A DNA stretch of 64,000 nucleotides from Gorsachius magnificus (lineage: Eukaryota > Chordata > Aves > Pelecaniformes > Ardeidae), in the NCBI GenBank assembly GCA_034008185.1, contig CM067081.1, forward strand, positions 106,959,265 through 107,023,264. The letters run 5' to 3'. The notes below the pieces were generated by a model. That model was given only the letters and a program-made list of their open reading frames with translations, was not told the origin of the DNA and ran no database searches. A program made the translations under genes and the position numbers. Numbering within the stretch: the first letter of the stretch is position 1; the number at the start of each line of letters is the position of its first letter. Shown one piece after another: positions 1 to 12,535 of the stretch.

Positions 1-3000
1 AATGTTAGAGGGGATTGTCTGAAGTTCAGCAAAAACTTGGATTATTTCAAGTTAACCTCTATAGAAAATGAAAGTAGTCTACATTAACTGCCTGAAACAT
101 TAGGCATGAAATCCTATCTGTTTGGCTTCAGTCATGGTTTGACTCTTGGTCTTTGCCTCGCACTCCATTACAGAGCTTTTACACTTATGGTCAATGTTAT
201 GGTCAATGTTTTGACTACATTATGATTTTAGTGGCAGTACTAGCTGTATCACATGGGTCACAGAAAGTGGTTGCTGGGAAGAAACTTTCCTCAGTGAGGC
301 AACTTCTTTAAATCAGCCTCTGTGCCTGTGGCTTTATGTATAAATTATTAAAATTACAATCTAAGCAATCATGCAGTTTAGATATTTTTCAAAAGCCATT
401 TTCATTTACCTCCTTAATTTCTTAAATAATATGACAGGGGGGTTAGGAAGATTCATCTTCGTATCTTTAAAGAAAAACTAAAACATATGCAGTGTTCCAT
501 TGTGCATTTCTTATTCAGGCAATATTTGGTCGGTTATCAGAATAAATACTAAAGGTTACACAAAAAAATGCAAAACAAAAAAAAACCAAAATTGAGCAGC
601 AGGGTGGTTGTTGTTATTCCCATGTCCATTTATATTTAAGATTAACAGAACTATACAGATGTCCTTCATATTTAATGAGAAAATCAAGTTTGTTTTCCTA
701 TTTTTTATGGATGCACCTTTGTTGTAGATTAAGAATCTGCTCTGTAAATTATTTTTCATTTGTTTCTGAGATTCTTGTAAAAAAACACAGAAAATATACC
801 ATAAGTAAAAGTGGATTTGCCAGCTTTTAAAATCCGTACTCTTTTCCTCACTATTTTAAATAATATTGTGCTGCCCATCTAAACCTCTCAGTAAGATATG
901 AGGTAATCATAACAAGTAAAGCACTTTATTTCCATAGCATTTTGGATTCATCAGAGCAAAACATTGATAAGCATTATTACAGCCATAAGCATATTGAGAC
1001 TGGAAAAACATTTACCCAAACTAGCACACAATGTGTATGAGTTTTAACACAACCATTATTGTTGTCATTCCTATAGCAATATAATATTGCATTCTCTTAT
1101 TAATTAATTTCCTATTCCAGACATATGAAATCTAACTTTATAAACTAAACAGCTTATGTGATATATAACTATAATTACATAAGCCTAAATAATTTATATA
1201 TCTTTTCAATCAAATTTAATTCCTTTGCCAAAATTTCATCCAATAACTGGGCACAGAGAGGATGGTTTATGGCTTTGTTTATTTCTTTAGAAGCTAGGTT
1301 TTGTTTCTTCATTTTAAGGGACAGGGTAGGTTTGTAATATTTCTTATTTATTTCACTACTTCATTGACCAGAAGCTAATACCATTCTGGTTTTGCACTGC
1401 TTTTTTAATATTTTTAAAAATTACATAGTGTGTGTGTAACAACTTTTACATCAGACACTACAGACTTATTTCATCTGACTTATGTAGAGAAATGACTGAA
1501 ATAGAAATCCCTGTCTGTTAAGATAACTAGTCATAATTAAAAATGTTGCTTTACTTCTTAAAAGCCTGTATGACCCATTTTCTTTTCCTGAGTTGTCTTT
1601 GAACTGGTTTGTTGTTTTGGTTTTTTTTGTTTTGTTTTTTAATTTTTAGCATCTGATACCATCTATCAAGTAATAATATAGGTTATAAGATTGAGATTAC
1701 ATTCTAAAATAAACCTTCAGAGATTTTTAAAAGAAAGCAGTCCCCTAATCCTTCCTCATGTTCCTTAACTTTTCCCCTCCATTTTAATTTGCAATATAAA
1801 TATTCTGATCAGAACAAGCCAACACCTCTGAAAAAAAATTGCTTAACTACTGACTCACAGCCTAGTAAAAAATAATATTATTAAATGTATCTGACACTTT
1901 GAAAATATTTTAGAGTTATGAAACTTTTAAATAGTCAATTTAACTGAAATCTTACTGTTCCTGCTTATTTGACTATACAATCTACCTACAAAAATATTTA
2001 TCTTGCATTCACTCAGAGGAAAACAAACATAAGTACCTAAAATACTATTTGCTTGCTTTTGAATAAAAAATTTCAGAAGAGTAAATCTACTTTGCCACAA
2101 AACAAAGTGACTTTTAAACTTTTCTGGTCTGATGTTTATTGGCAGTCAATTTGAATCCAGTTAATGTAACTGTACTATGCAATATAATATAAAAGGGTAT
2201 TTCTGATATTTCATTTGGTTCAACACATAGTTTTGGCTATAAAGGATTATGCTTCCAGAGAAATAGAGAGTGAAATAATAGTATCAAATGGAGGGATTTA
2301 GAAAAGCAAAAATAAAGATATAGCTATAGATTTTGCTACATATGGAAAATATGTAAATTTACTGATTTTTTTAAGAGATATGAAATGTATCTGCAAAAAG
2401 TAAAGACACTGTAGAATGGAAAACTGTTTAGAAAATATGATTCCTTATTTCTACTGTTTGAAGAATGAATGACGTAGCTTTGTTACCTTTCTCCAGGAAT
2501 TGCTGAGGTCTGCTTCTGCACATGCCTGTATGTGACTTCACCTTGACATTTAGCAGCTGAGATTTCTTAGCTAGCTTAAGCCTACATAGGAACCAGATTT
2601 TTCTTAATAAATATGAACTCATCTGAACAATTCGACCTAGGAACACACTTACTTAATACACAGGATACAGATTTAGTGTTTCACAAAATGCACTTTGTCG
2701 CTGGTTTCATCAGACAAGCAGAAACAGGAGTTTCCCACATCCTTTCACAGAACTGACTCATGATCTCAAAACTTAACCATAAGATACTGGGTTGCAAGTC
2801 CATCACCTCACAGTAGAGGAATAAAAACTCAGTTTTCTTATGTTACAATGTATTACAATCACTAGTAATTTGTTCTGCATGGAAGGGTAAAGGATGCCCT
2901 TTTAATGATGAGATATAACTATTGATCCAACCTAGATGAAAATCATGTAAATGTGACTTTATAAGCAAACAGTGAAGGTTGGGCAAGTTTCTCATCCTGG

Positions 3001-5399
3001 TTTGCTGGATTGTTACTGTTGGCAGTATAAAGTAAAATGCACCAACAGTTCTTGGAGCAAAAGCCTGAACTAAGGACTCATGGATCCCATGTGGTTGCCC
3101 AACCTGCCACCCAAGATAATATGCTAATGTTATACTTTTGTGAGAAAGCTGTATACCATAACTTCAACATCATTTTTTCTTCCTTTCCTTTTCATTACCC
3201 TTCTTATGCCACATTTTATAATGAAAGGCATTTTAAGTTTTATAATTAACTTTTACAGGATGACTATAAAACCCAACTAAACAACCAACCAACCAGAGTG
3301 GTTGGGCTACAGCACCTGAGGACAAGGTCTTCACACAGGAGCACAGATGAAGGCCCAGTTTGTTACTTAGCTGCTTCGTATATTGTATGAGGACTTAAAC
3401 CAGCCCTCTACTCAGTGTCTGGTCATGTAGCATCCCAGCCTAGGAATCTAACTTTTTAACATGTTTTAAATGTTGCTTGAGCTTTCATATTCACCTCAAA
3501 ACACCTTTTGGGAGGGGTGTCAGCCCCTGGCAGCTGAGGTATCGGTTACCTTGGGGTGTTTGCATGCACATCTGCTAAAATTGTTCTGTTTATGGAGTTT
3601 CTACTGAAGGATTATCCAAAATAATTCTTAACTGCTCAATCTTAAATAGAGTTTAAATGGTGCAAAAGGACTTGTACAATGGCCTCTGTTGTACAAAGGT
3701 AGATATTTATGGATTCAGATATAGTTTGTTCTGTGACAAGATTGTGTGCAAACCATGAGAGAAAATGGTTTAATCAGATTTGAATTTAATTTAAGCACAT
3801 TTCTTAAATTATCTCTGAAATGGTTTATCTTAATGTTTTTCTTAAGATAATACATGTGGTGTATTTTGTACTGTTTTTCATTGCTGTTTTCTTTCCTTAT
3901 CTTCTGGAATAAAGTGTTCTCACTAGAACAAACTTGAACCTTTTCCTCACAAGACACAACTTTGTCCTTTTGTTTATTACTAATGATCATTGCTTTTTCC
4001 AGAAAGTAGATGTCCAACAATTGTATTTCTGCAGTTCAAACATCTCAGATGAATATTTTATTAATACTACTAATAATATTTTAAATTACTGTCCATTGTC
4101 CTTAGGGACTAGACAAATCTAATGTAATAATAATTCTATTAATTTGCAGTAAATTTTGGTCACCTCTAAAATTTGTTCCAATCAAAAATTTTATAGGGAC
4201 AAGGAGAACACTCTTATTGGCAAGTAATAAATCTACAAGTCACATTTGTCAAAAGTTTGATACATGTCTCTTGCAGGTATGGGAAACACTAGTAGTGCAA
4301 AGGGAGAATAAATTAAAGATCATGCAGACACAATATGCTAAAGGATTTAAACCCACCTGTTTTGAAAAGACCTAGCAAGGTGACAGTGAAAACCAGAATG
4401 AACTGAAATTACTAAGACAAAAATTATATAGGAATATTCCATCTATTCAAGAATACAAAATAGCTGCTTTCAGCCTTTTATCTAAGATAATTTCCACATG
4501 AAGCAACTTTAAGCAGAGGCTTACAGTCAGAAAATAATTTCTTCAGTGAAGACCTATCTGCTGTATCTGACATTCCTGACATTATATTGTGTCAATGTTA
4601 TGTGAAACAACAACACATTACTCTTTCCTTCCTTCCTTCTATTAAAATATGTCAGTATGAAATTAAGCAAGAATTTTCTTCACTTGAGTAAATCATCATC
4701 TGAACTAAATCAGTTCAATATATTAGCCAGCTATAAAAACTCTAATATAATGAAGATCTTCAAGGAATCTGAGAATCATTGTGATCAAATGGAAGAGTAG
4801 AAACAAAAAAGTTGAATAGCCCAAAAGGAAAAGCAGGAGAAATAAGTGACAATAAATATGTAGCCTAAGGTCCATCATACATATAATATTGCCCTTTTTG
4901 AGCCGGGCACTTAAGGAAGAAGAATAAGGTGTAGGGTCTTCTATGAAGAAACCAAACATTAAGAATAGTCTGAAGGAAAAATTCATAAACTAGTTTGCTC
5001 TTCAATGCTCTTTTTGAATTAGAAATAAGTAATAATGTCTGAAAGAGAAGTAATTTGCTCTCTAAAAATATTCTAAAATAGAATTACAAGGAAATAAAAT
5101 ATAACCAAACTAAAACTGGGGTTTTTTTAAGATTATGTAAAAAAAAGATTAGGAATTTACATTGTTAGGTAGAGGATGAGAGATTGGGAGAAGACTCTGA
5201 GTTCAAAAGGCTGCCATTTCCAAATAAGGTCTTTGAACCATGGACCCTTCCTCTCCTCTTCTTTCTTTATCCCTTGACATAATCTGTGTGTGGGGAAGCA
5301 AGGGAATTGGGAAATGGAAGGGAGAAAGGGCAGAGGGAGGAGGGACAGAACAGCATCTTGGAAATGCTTTAAAGGAATTGTGATTAAGAAGTTGTTTAT
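1..5399. other. AT-rich noncoding stretch
   Basis: No gene, RNA gene or repeat family was recognised here. Open frames are short, AT-driven and without convincing splice sites. A perfect acceptor-like tract (CTCTTGCAG ending at 4276) precedes about 30 open codons, but no usable donor follows. A purine-rich patch lies at about 5285-5350. This may be intron or 5' flank of the host gene whose exons start near 7-8.6 kb. Confidence 0.6.
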
Positions 5400-6776
5400 T
5401 TATCAGCAGTCCTAGATAACAGGGGAAGTCCCAGATGACTGGAGGTTGGCAAATGTGATGCCTATCTTCAAGAAGGGCCGGAAGGAGGATACGGGGAACT
5501 ACAGACCCTTCAGCCTGACCTCGGTACCAGGGAAGATTATGGAGCGGCTCATCTTAAGTGTGCTCACCAGGTATATGGAGGACAATCAGGGGATCAGGCC
5601 CAGACAGCATGGGTTCAGGCTGTGGATGTTGTCTACCTGGACTTCAGCAAAGCCTTCGACACAGTCTCCCATAGCATTCTCCTAGAGAAGCTGGCAGTTC
5701 ATGGCCTAGATGGGTGTACTCTCCACTGGGTAAAAAACTGACTGGATGGCCGAGCCCAGAGAGTCGTGGTGAATGGAGTTAATTCCAGTTGGTGGCCGGT
5801 CACAGGCGGTGTTCCCCAGGGTCGGTTCTAGGGCCGGTCTTGTTTAATATCTTTATCAATGACCTGGATGAGGGGATTGAGTGTGCTCTCAGTAAGTTTG
5901 CAGATGACACCAAATTGGGTGGGAGTGTCGATCTGCTCAAGGGGAGGAGGGCACTGCAGAGAGACCTGGATAGGCTGGATCGATGGGCCGAGGCCAACTG
6001 TATGAGGTTCAACAAGGCCAAGTACCGGGTCCTGCACTTTGGTCACAACAACCCCACGCAATGCTACAGACTTGGGGAAGAGTGGCTGGAAAGCTGCCTG
6101 GAGGAAAAAGACCTGGGGGTACTGGTTGACAGCCATCTGAATATGAGCCAGCAGTGTGCCCAGGTGGCCAAGAAGGCCAATGGCATCCTGGCTTGTATCG
6201 GGAATAGTGTGGCCAGCAGGAGTAGGGAAGTAATTGTGCCCCTGTACTCCACACTGGTGAGGCTGTACCTTGAACGCCGTGTTCAGTTTTGGGCCCCTCA
6301 CTACAAGAAGGATGTTGCGTTGCTGGAACATGTCCAGAGGAGAGCAACAAAGCTGGTGAGGGGTCTGGAGCACAAGTCTTACGAGGAGTGGCTGAGGGAA
6401 CTGGGGTTGTTTAGTCTGGAGAAAAGGAGGCTGAGGGGAGACCTTATCACCCTCTACAACTGCCTGACAGGAAGCTGTAGCGAGGTGAGTGTTGGTCTCT
6501 TCTCCCAGGCAACGGGTGATAAGATGAGGGGAAATGGTCTGGAGTTGCAACAGGGCAGGTTTAAGTTAGACATTAGGACAAATTTCTTCACAGAAGGGGT
6601 TGTCAGGAATGGGCTGCCCAGGGAAGTGGTCAAGCTCCCATCCCTGGAGGTATTTAAAAGAAGGATAGATGAGGTGCTTAGGGACATGGTTTAGTGGTGG
6701 GATGGCAGGGTTAGGTTAATGGTTGGTCTTGATGATCTTAAAGGTCTTTTCCAACCTAAACAATTCTATGATTCTA
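5400..6776 (+). mobile_element. CR1 LINE, 5'-truncated copy A
   Basis: This is a CR1 non-LTR retrotransposon copy holding the second half of the ORF2 reverse transcriptase and the 3' UTR. It ends in the CR1 terminal repeat ATTCTATG followed by a partial second unit (6763-6776). The endonuclease region is absent, as expected from 5' truncation during target-primed reverse transcription. Compared with the 22-kb copy, it lacks about 73 bases near 5619, just after the Q-H-G-F segment. It also has a TGA replacing a Trp-like codon near 5741 and a one-base loss near 5822. High similarity to the copies at 13.7, 22.2 and 46.8 kb suggests one subfamily. Confidence 0.93.
5446..6694 (+). pseudogene. CR1 ORF2 reverse transcriptase fragment (broken)
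   Basis: This encodes part of the LINE reverse transcriptase that copies CR1 RNA at a nicked target. Frame 5446-5685 carries the finger/palm start (FKKGRKEDTGNYRP, then the GFR segment where the deletion falls). Frame 5789-6694 carries the catalytic F-A-D-D at 5897-5908 and the C-terminal thumb-like region with the Cys/His/Trp-rich segment usual in CR1. The two parts are in different frames because of the internal deletion, a stop near 5741 and a one-base loss near 5822, so no full enzyme can be made. The stop at 6692-6694 agrees with the usual CR1 ORF2 end just before the short 3' UTR. Confidence 0.9.
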
Positions 6777-7140
6777 AGTTTCCAGTGCTAGTGGTTTCTA
6801 AAATCTGATCCATAAGTTTCTTCACTGGTTTGGTGAAATGAAATACTTCCTTTAGGTTTTTTTTATTGAATAGATCCATATATGTATGCTTTCATGAATT
6901 CTACCTCCTTTATCATCATACAGTGATTCTGAAGTGAAAGTTCTGAATGTTTAAACTACCACATTCTTTACTTCAAGATCAGACAGTATATTTATCCATT
7001 CTTGTACAATTTGTAGAATTCTTTATCTGTGTTAGTATTTTCTTCTCTGTGAAGCCTCTTTCTTTCAATTACCTTAATTTTGGTCTATTTTTCATTAATG
7101 TGAATTCATAGCTTGCTTTTGTATTCATCAAAGATGTTAG
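6777..7140. other. Noncoding stretch between CR1 and first exon candidate
   Basis: AT-rich sequence without recognised features. If the exon candidate at 7141 is real, this is intron sequence of the host gene. Confidence 0.5.
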
Positions 7141-7280
7141 GCCAGCTGTCCAACTGTACCCTTCATCCTCTGTCTGCCTCCTTCTCCCACCTGTATGGTG
7201 GTTATAGTAATACAATGACCTACAAGGGATTTCTGAAGCTCAAAAATGTGATTGGAAGCGCAGCTGAATTCCTCAAAAAG
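7141..7280 (+). CDS. Candidate host exon (unidentified gene), upstream 1
   Basis: A GC-richer block between an AG acceptor (GATGTTAG) and an AAAAAG|GTACTA donor. It is open in one frame for about 46 codons with a protein-like composition (contains SASFSHLYGGYSNTMTYKG and ends AAEFLKK). With this frame the exon would begin with two bases finishing a codon and end in phase 0. A TAG follows two codons into the intron. The donor is only moderate (+5 is T) and the polypyrimidine tract is weak. I do not recognise the protein. It could be an upstream exon of the gene ending at 18947 or a chance open frame. Confidence 0.35.
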
Positions 7281-7424
7281 GTACTATAGTTATATATGCA
7301 AGTGTTTTACTTTGAAGGTACCAGTCACTTTGAATCAAAATTATTCCTGGTCTTTTATGCATTTGAAGGTTCAGATGTCACTTTTCCCTTTGTTTCTTTT
7401 CTTCTTTATATCCATTGGGCTCAG

Positions 7425-7556
7425 TGGAATCAACTGGTAGAGACCTCTGTGATCAGCTTTTGTTGTCTGACAAAAACAATGCAAGAGTTGGAGCCATTGA
7501 TCAAATCTCCTTCAATAAACTGTAATTTTGCAATTTATCAAATTGTTCCATTTTAA
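7425..7556 (+). CDS. Candidate host exon (unidentified gene), upstream 2
   Basis: A long pyrimidine tract (7381-7410) leads to the acceptor GGGCTCAG at 7424. After it the phase-0 frame runs 43 codons to TAA at 7554 (contains LVETSVISFC and QELEPLIKSP). Phase 0 fits the phase-0 end of the block at 7141-7280. No good donor lies before the stop, so it would be a terminal exon of an alternative transcript, or the open frame is chance. I do not recognise the product. The acceptor is the strongest part of the evidence. Confidence 0.28.
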   Translation, partial: WNQLVETSVISFCCLTKTMQELEPLIKSPSINCNFAIYQIVPF

Positions 7557-8274
7557 ATCTACCTGCTACATAATAAAAGCAGCTTTGGAACCCCTTAAAT
7601 TAAGAGCGGATCTCAAATCAGCATATGATGCCTTTGTTTCCTGAAGAAACCCCCTAGACCTTGCAGAATTCAGAAATGGTTACTTTTCTTTAAACATTGC
7701 ACAGCTCGTGTATGGGCTTCTTTCATTTGCTTTCTCACAGGAGTAATCCTGTTAATACAATAAATGTAGTACATGGTTAGGTTACATAGTCACTATAGGT
7801 CCTATTTATTTTTTTAATGATGCAGTGAAATTAATAGGACTTTATTCAGTTAGAAAGCTCTCCATGATGAAATGCCACTACAGAACACAATTAACCCAAC
7901 CAGGTTAATTACTTACTCCATTCTAGCAGTTTCTTCATTTTTTGGGGAGGGGGAAAAGGAGTCATAAAACAGCTTCCATTTTCAAGAAAAGGATGCAAGG
8001 TACCTAATTTGATCTTTGCATAGACCTCCTTATAAACACAGGGAAATTTAACAGTTTTTTATTGATAGCACACCTGTTCATTTTGAAAGGGTTCTGTGAA
8101 TTGCAACAACATGAACTGACATAACACCATGCTGATAATTTAATTTTGTGAAGTAATACAGTCCTGTCTAGTTGTATGCAATCTGTTAACTTCACTTTAT
8201 TTTTACACTGGGAGATGGAAAAGATTTCTGAATGAAGATTTATGATGCTCTTGCTCCTCATGTATTGTCTTTAG

Positions 8275-8429
8275 CCATTTCTACACCATCATAAAGTCAA
8301 TGCGAGTGCCAGCAGCTTTGGAATTTTTAGATGAAAAAATTTACAGCTTGTCAACTGAAAAATTTATGTCAATCACTATTTTTGCACGACCTGTTATTTT
8401 GAAAGCATTAAAACTTGAGGGGTTCCCAG
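8275..8429 (+). CDS. Candidate host exon (unidentified gene), upstream 3
   Basis: A clear pyrimidine-rich tract (TGCTCTTGCTCCTCATGT region) ends in TTTAG at 8274. The frame that starts one base later is open for 57 codons to TGA at 8447. Its composition is strongly protein-like (contains RVPAALEFLDEKIYSLS and FARPVILKALKLEGFP). The only donor near the end is CCCAG|GTTCTT at 8430, which is weak. It gives phase 1, which does not join the phase-0 start of the next exon at 8656. So either the true boundary differs, an intervening exon is missed, or this copy has decayed. It sits 226 bases before the well-supported exon and has the same orientation. Confidence 0.42.
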
Positions 8430-8655
8430 GTTCTTTTTTTTTTTCCTGAAGAAGAAATTAACAGCTACATAAAGCACTTCTGAAAATGCATGAGAGAGAA
8501 CCCTCATACCTTGACCCTTGCATCTGCCTCAGCCTCTTGCACATACACAGCTGCTGCCTCTGCATTTTTACAAGAATGGCAGAAAATAAGACTAGCCAAT
8601 ACAGATAGAATACTTATGGGGAAAAAATACAATTGCTAACAATGTTTGTTTGCAG

Positions 8656-8810
8656 GTACTGGGAAAATTACATGCTTTTAGTGAACTACTTGAAGTAATG
8701 ACTGTTCACAGTTCAGAACAGTTTTTACTAAATGAAGCATCTACTTTAACAGATATCAGTTTTACCAGAATGTTTTATAAAAAGATGGATCAAATGCACT
8801 GCAAGTTAAG
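8656..8810 (+). CDS. Penultimate coding exon of an unidentified host gene
   Basis: This 155-base exon lies between TGTTTGTTTGCAG (acceptor, ends 8655) and AAG|GTAAGG (near-consensus donor, 8811). In phase 0 it is open throughout and encodes 51 codons plus two bases. The peptide starts VLGKLHAFSELLEVM and contains SSEQFLLNEASTLTD and RMFYKKMDQMHCKL, a mixed helical, cytosolic-looking composition with no signal peptide or membrane segment. It ends with bases AG, and the exon at 18830 begins with T, completing a Ser codon and continuing open to a stop. I do not recognise the family, so I give no symbol. Confidence 0.66.
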
Positions 8811-11775
8811 GTAAGGAGAGGAGGTACTGGTATATGTACATATTATAGTTTCAATGTTAATATCACTACACTGACATAAATAGGTGACTACCCATTGAAA
8901 GGAGAAAATGCAACAGCAGAGTCCAGGAACAAGTGAGTCCTGTGGGCTGGGTGAAAAGGATGTACAGGGGCAGCAACAGAGCCCAGGCCTTGGTGGTTAC
9001 AAGGACTACTCCAGAAAAGAGGTGTCTTGAAAGGATTTCTATTTCCCCTGTGAAGCTTAAGGAGAAAGTATTATTCTTTGCTAAACTTTTTCCTTCTTGT
9101 TTTTCTCCCAGCCTTCATCTAAGACAACTGAACTTGGATTCCCGTATCCCAAGAAAGAAGATGGCTGAGAGCATTGAATCTGGCACTGTCCTAACAGATC
9201 CAGGGTTGGACTCAGTAACTAAACTTCTTCTAATCTGAATTGGCCTAAAACAAAATTAACAATAAGATGGTGTTTGAACAGAAATTCCTAAGTGTTAGTC
9301 CATGGAAGACTACGCCAAATATCACTCCATTTTATATCTTAACATTACAACTAAGTAAATTTGACTAAGTAAAAATCACTGTGCTGATTTTCATATATTC
9401 TGCCAAAATATTTCCTTGTGCATGAAAATTTTATGACATCTGTACTGCCAGGTTTTTGTGGGCTTTCTGATAAAAATAGCTGGCCCTCTACTTCCTTTGT
9501 ATACTTCTTTCTTTTTGACAGATAAGTTTTGCTATTTAATTTTTATGAACACCAGAAAGACATATAGAGACATTGTTATGAATGAGCTATCAGAAGACTT
9601 TGGTGCACTTAACCTCTGAGTTCAACATCTCAGTCCCACCCACAATTCAAGTTATTTCTCATCTTACAGTGTAAATATTTGCATTTTTCCTGCAATACTT
9701 CATTTTCAGGACCTCTTAGCCTTGTAAGACAAATTCTATAATTATATTTTGTAGTGAAAAGGAGCAGGCTAGGCTCCCGTTCACATCTATGTCACCTTCA
9801 CACCAATCTTACAAGACCTGAAGATTATCATAATGGTGAAGAAGAACATTGGATAAGTTAACAGACTTTCTCTGTAATGCAAGTGATTATGATGTTTAGG
9901 GAAGGTGGAGGCAACACCATCCAGAAGTACATTCTCCAGACATATTAGTAAAGGTGGTCTGTCCCCCTTCCCTAAAGCAGAAGAGTTCTTTCAAAGCTGC
10001 ATTGCTTCTGCTGTCTGAGGTAGAACAGCCTACCTGTGTCTCAGCAGGGTGAGTCCCAGATACCATATGGGAGCACCCGTAGCCATCCCACAGCAGTTCC
10101 TGTAGATGAAGGCACCTTCTCTCTGGATTCAAGTTCCATACTCAATGATTAAGTCTGACTTCAGATCAAGGGGTCAGAGTAGATTTTTTACAGAAGACCT
10201 GCTACTCCCTTCCCTAAAAGCTCAGACACATTGTGTCTCTCATATGACTGTGGTAGCTTAAAAAACAACCTGATAATGTGAAAATGTTCATTTAAAATAT
10301 TTTCACTTTCAATATTTTAGATAAATAACAAGATATTTTTGTATGTTGTCCTGCTGGGCACCATGTTGCCATAAAGATTTCTCTTAGTGCCTAGCTTAGA
10401 ACTCATTTTTCTTTCCCTTCCTGACTGAATAAAGTAAAAGCTGGCAAACAGTTGCTTCCAACAGAAATTGATAAAGTTGGACTCTGGACAGACACCGAGT
10501 GCTTTCACAATAATATGTATAGCTTCTGTGTGCTATAGAGAACATTTCTGAAGTGTACAGGTGCCTAAACACCACCAATATCCTTCTGCCATTTGATAAG
10601 ATTAATATAGAGGGAATGATTATTCTCTAATCTTTTATATCCTGATAAAAGTTTGGACATTACAGTATCAGATATTGCACAAACATCAAATCATTTGGTA
10701 TGAAATCCAAGAAAGAAGTAAGACTATCTTCATGACACTAATCTGACTGTAAGGCATTAAATGAGACTGATATAGAAGAAGCAAAAAGGTACTGCATAGT
10801 GAGGAAGAAATGCTCATGGGAACAAGGTTGGAGAGGAAAACTCTATGCCTCCCACAAGCCTGGCATGACGTCAAAACTCCTAAGCTTTAGACATGCTGAA
10901 GGAGATCGGACCACCCACAAAGTATCCATGAAAGCTGTCAGGCACACAAAAAAGCATTGGGTGATAGAAGGAACATGCTGAGATAGTCTGTTTTCTTCAG
11001 AAGCAATAAGGGAGGGGAAGTAGAACAGCAAAGGCAAACTCACAAAACCATGCAAGGAAATAATGAAATGAAGAACTGTAGATAAGGAGAAATATATAGA
11101 GAGATTATTATTCTTTGCTCCCTCTGCTATTTACCCTGTATAAAATAATATCTATACAATCATTTGTTCTGTAGCTTCTGTTTCTATGTTAGTACAAATT
11201 TACAGCATTAAAAGCTCCTGCAGAGAATTCCTCACAAATGTCAGATGCAATATTACAAGTCCCATTAGGTTTACAGGAAACAGAGACTCAGCCTTGAGGT
11301 ACTGTACAACTGAATGAATTGCACTCTCATTCTGGATGGGAGAACTTTGGAATTTCAACAAAAAAATTCCAAACTGAAATAAATATAATAACTGGTGTCA
11401 ACTGAATAAATGTCAGGTGAACCCTAACTATCAGGTTAGTCCTCATTTCTCAATAATATTTTAAGGATTTTAATAAGATTTAGATGAGTTTTCAATGGGA
11501 AATCACAGTGTATTCCACCTCAGTGCTCCCCCTGGTCCCAGCAAAATACCTTGTAGTTCTCCACCACTCAGCCCAAGTATTTGAACATGTAATGAAGCAG
11601 CACTTTAGAAATATCTGGGCCATAATGTATTGAGTGGACAATTCCTAGGTGTCTATGTTTCTTTTCTAACAAAGTGAAACAAATATTAATTTTGAAAGAT
11701 TTCACGTCTGTCCATATTTTTTGTCAGTTCTGGGGAGTTTCACTTGTGCAGCATTCTGCACAAGTCCAGACCCTG

Positions 11776-12535
11776 AGAGCTGCTTGGGCTGGACAGACAG
11801 CCTCAGGAGGCCTCTAAGTCCGACCTCCTGCCCAAAGCTGGGCCAACTCTAGCATTAAACCAGGCTGCTCAGAACTTGAAAAGATGGGCTTGCATGACCT
11901 CTCTGGTCAACCAGCTCAAATGCTTCACTGCCCTCATGGTGGAAAAACTTTTCCATATATGTAGTCAGAATGTCCCTTGTTTTAATTTATGCCCATTTTT
12001 TTTGTCCTCCCACCCAGTATCATTGTAAAGAGTCTCTCTGGGTCTCCTTGTTACCCTCTTTGTAGGCACAGGCAGGCAGGCAGCTGTTCGACTTCCCAAA
12101 GTTCTCTCTTCTCCAGGCTTAACAAGTCCCAGGCCCTCAGCCTCTCCTAATAAGACAAGTGCTGCTTCCTCAAATATCTCGGTGGCCTTCCATTGAACTT
12201 GTCCCAGCTTGTCAATGACTTTCTTGTACTGAGGAGCCCAGATGTGAAGCACGCAGTGTGCTCAGTAGACAGGGGTAGTCCCTTCCCTCTACTAGCTGCT
12301 CATACAGCCCAGGACAGAGCTTCCTGTCTTGGCTGGCTCATATACCCCTTGCTGTTATCCCGGAGCCCCAGGGCCTTTTCAGCATAGCTGCTTCCCCACT
12401 GGTTAGTCCCCAGCCTGTGTTGCTAAAAATTGTTACTATTCCTTCCCAGATAGAGAATTTTTCATTTGTCTTTGTTGAATTTCATGAAGTTCATTCCTCC
12501 AGCCTGTCTAAGTCCATGGGACACTGCATTTTGGA
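11776..12535 (-). mobile_element. Old, degenerate CR1 LINE fragment
   Basis: Read on the minus strand, this holds the C-terminal part of CR1 ORF2 and part of its 3' region, heavily diverged. Recognisable pieces are the segment ending at about 12530 (TTGTTGAATTTCATGAAGTTC on the plus strand, the conserved LMKFN-like segment), the W-A-P-Q-Y-K-K segment near 12235, and the short-dash 3' region at about 11850-11960. The terminal octamer repeat is missing. Divergence is far greater than in the copies at 5.4, 13.7 and 22.2 kb, so it belongs to an older subfamily. A 95-codon open frame at 11965-12252 is a remnant only. Confidence 0.82.

Noticed and set aside
4263..4431. Exon candidate after CTCTTGCAG at 4276
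   Set aside because: The acceptor is good, but the open frame meets TAG before any donor, and the other frames close sooner.
5828..6550. A 240-codon minus-strand ORF across CR1 copy A, with similar ones at 13689-14096 and 22594-23139 (opposite strand)
   Set aside because: These are antisense shadows of the CR1 reverse transcriptase. The same shadow recurs in each copy because the underlying sequence is the same.
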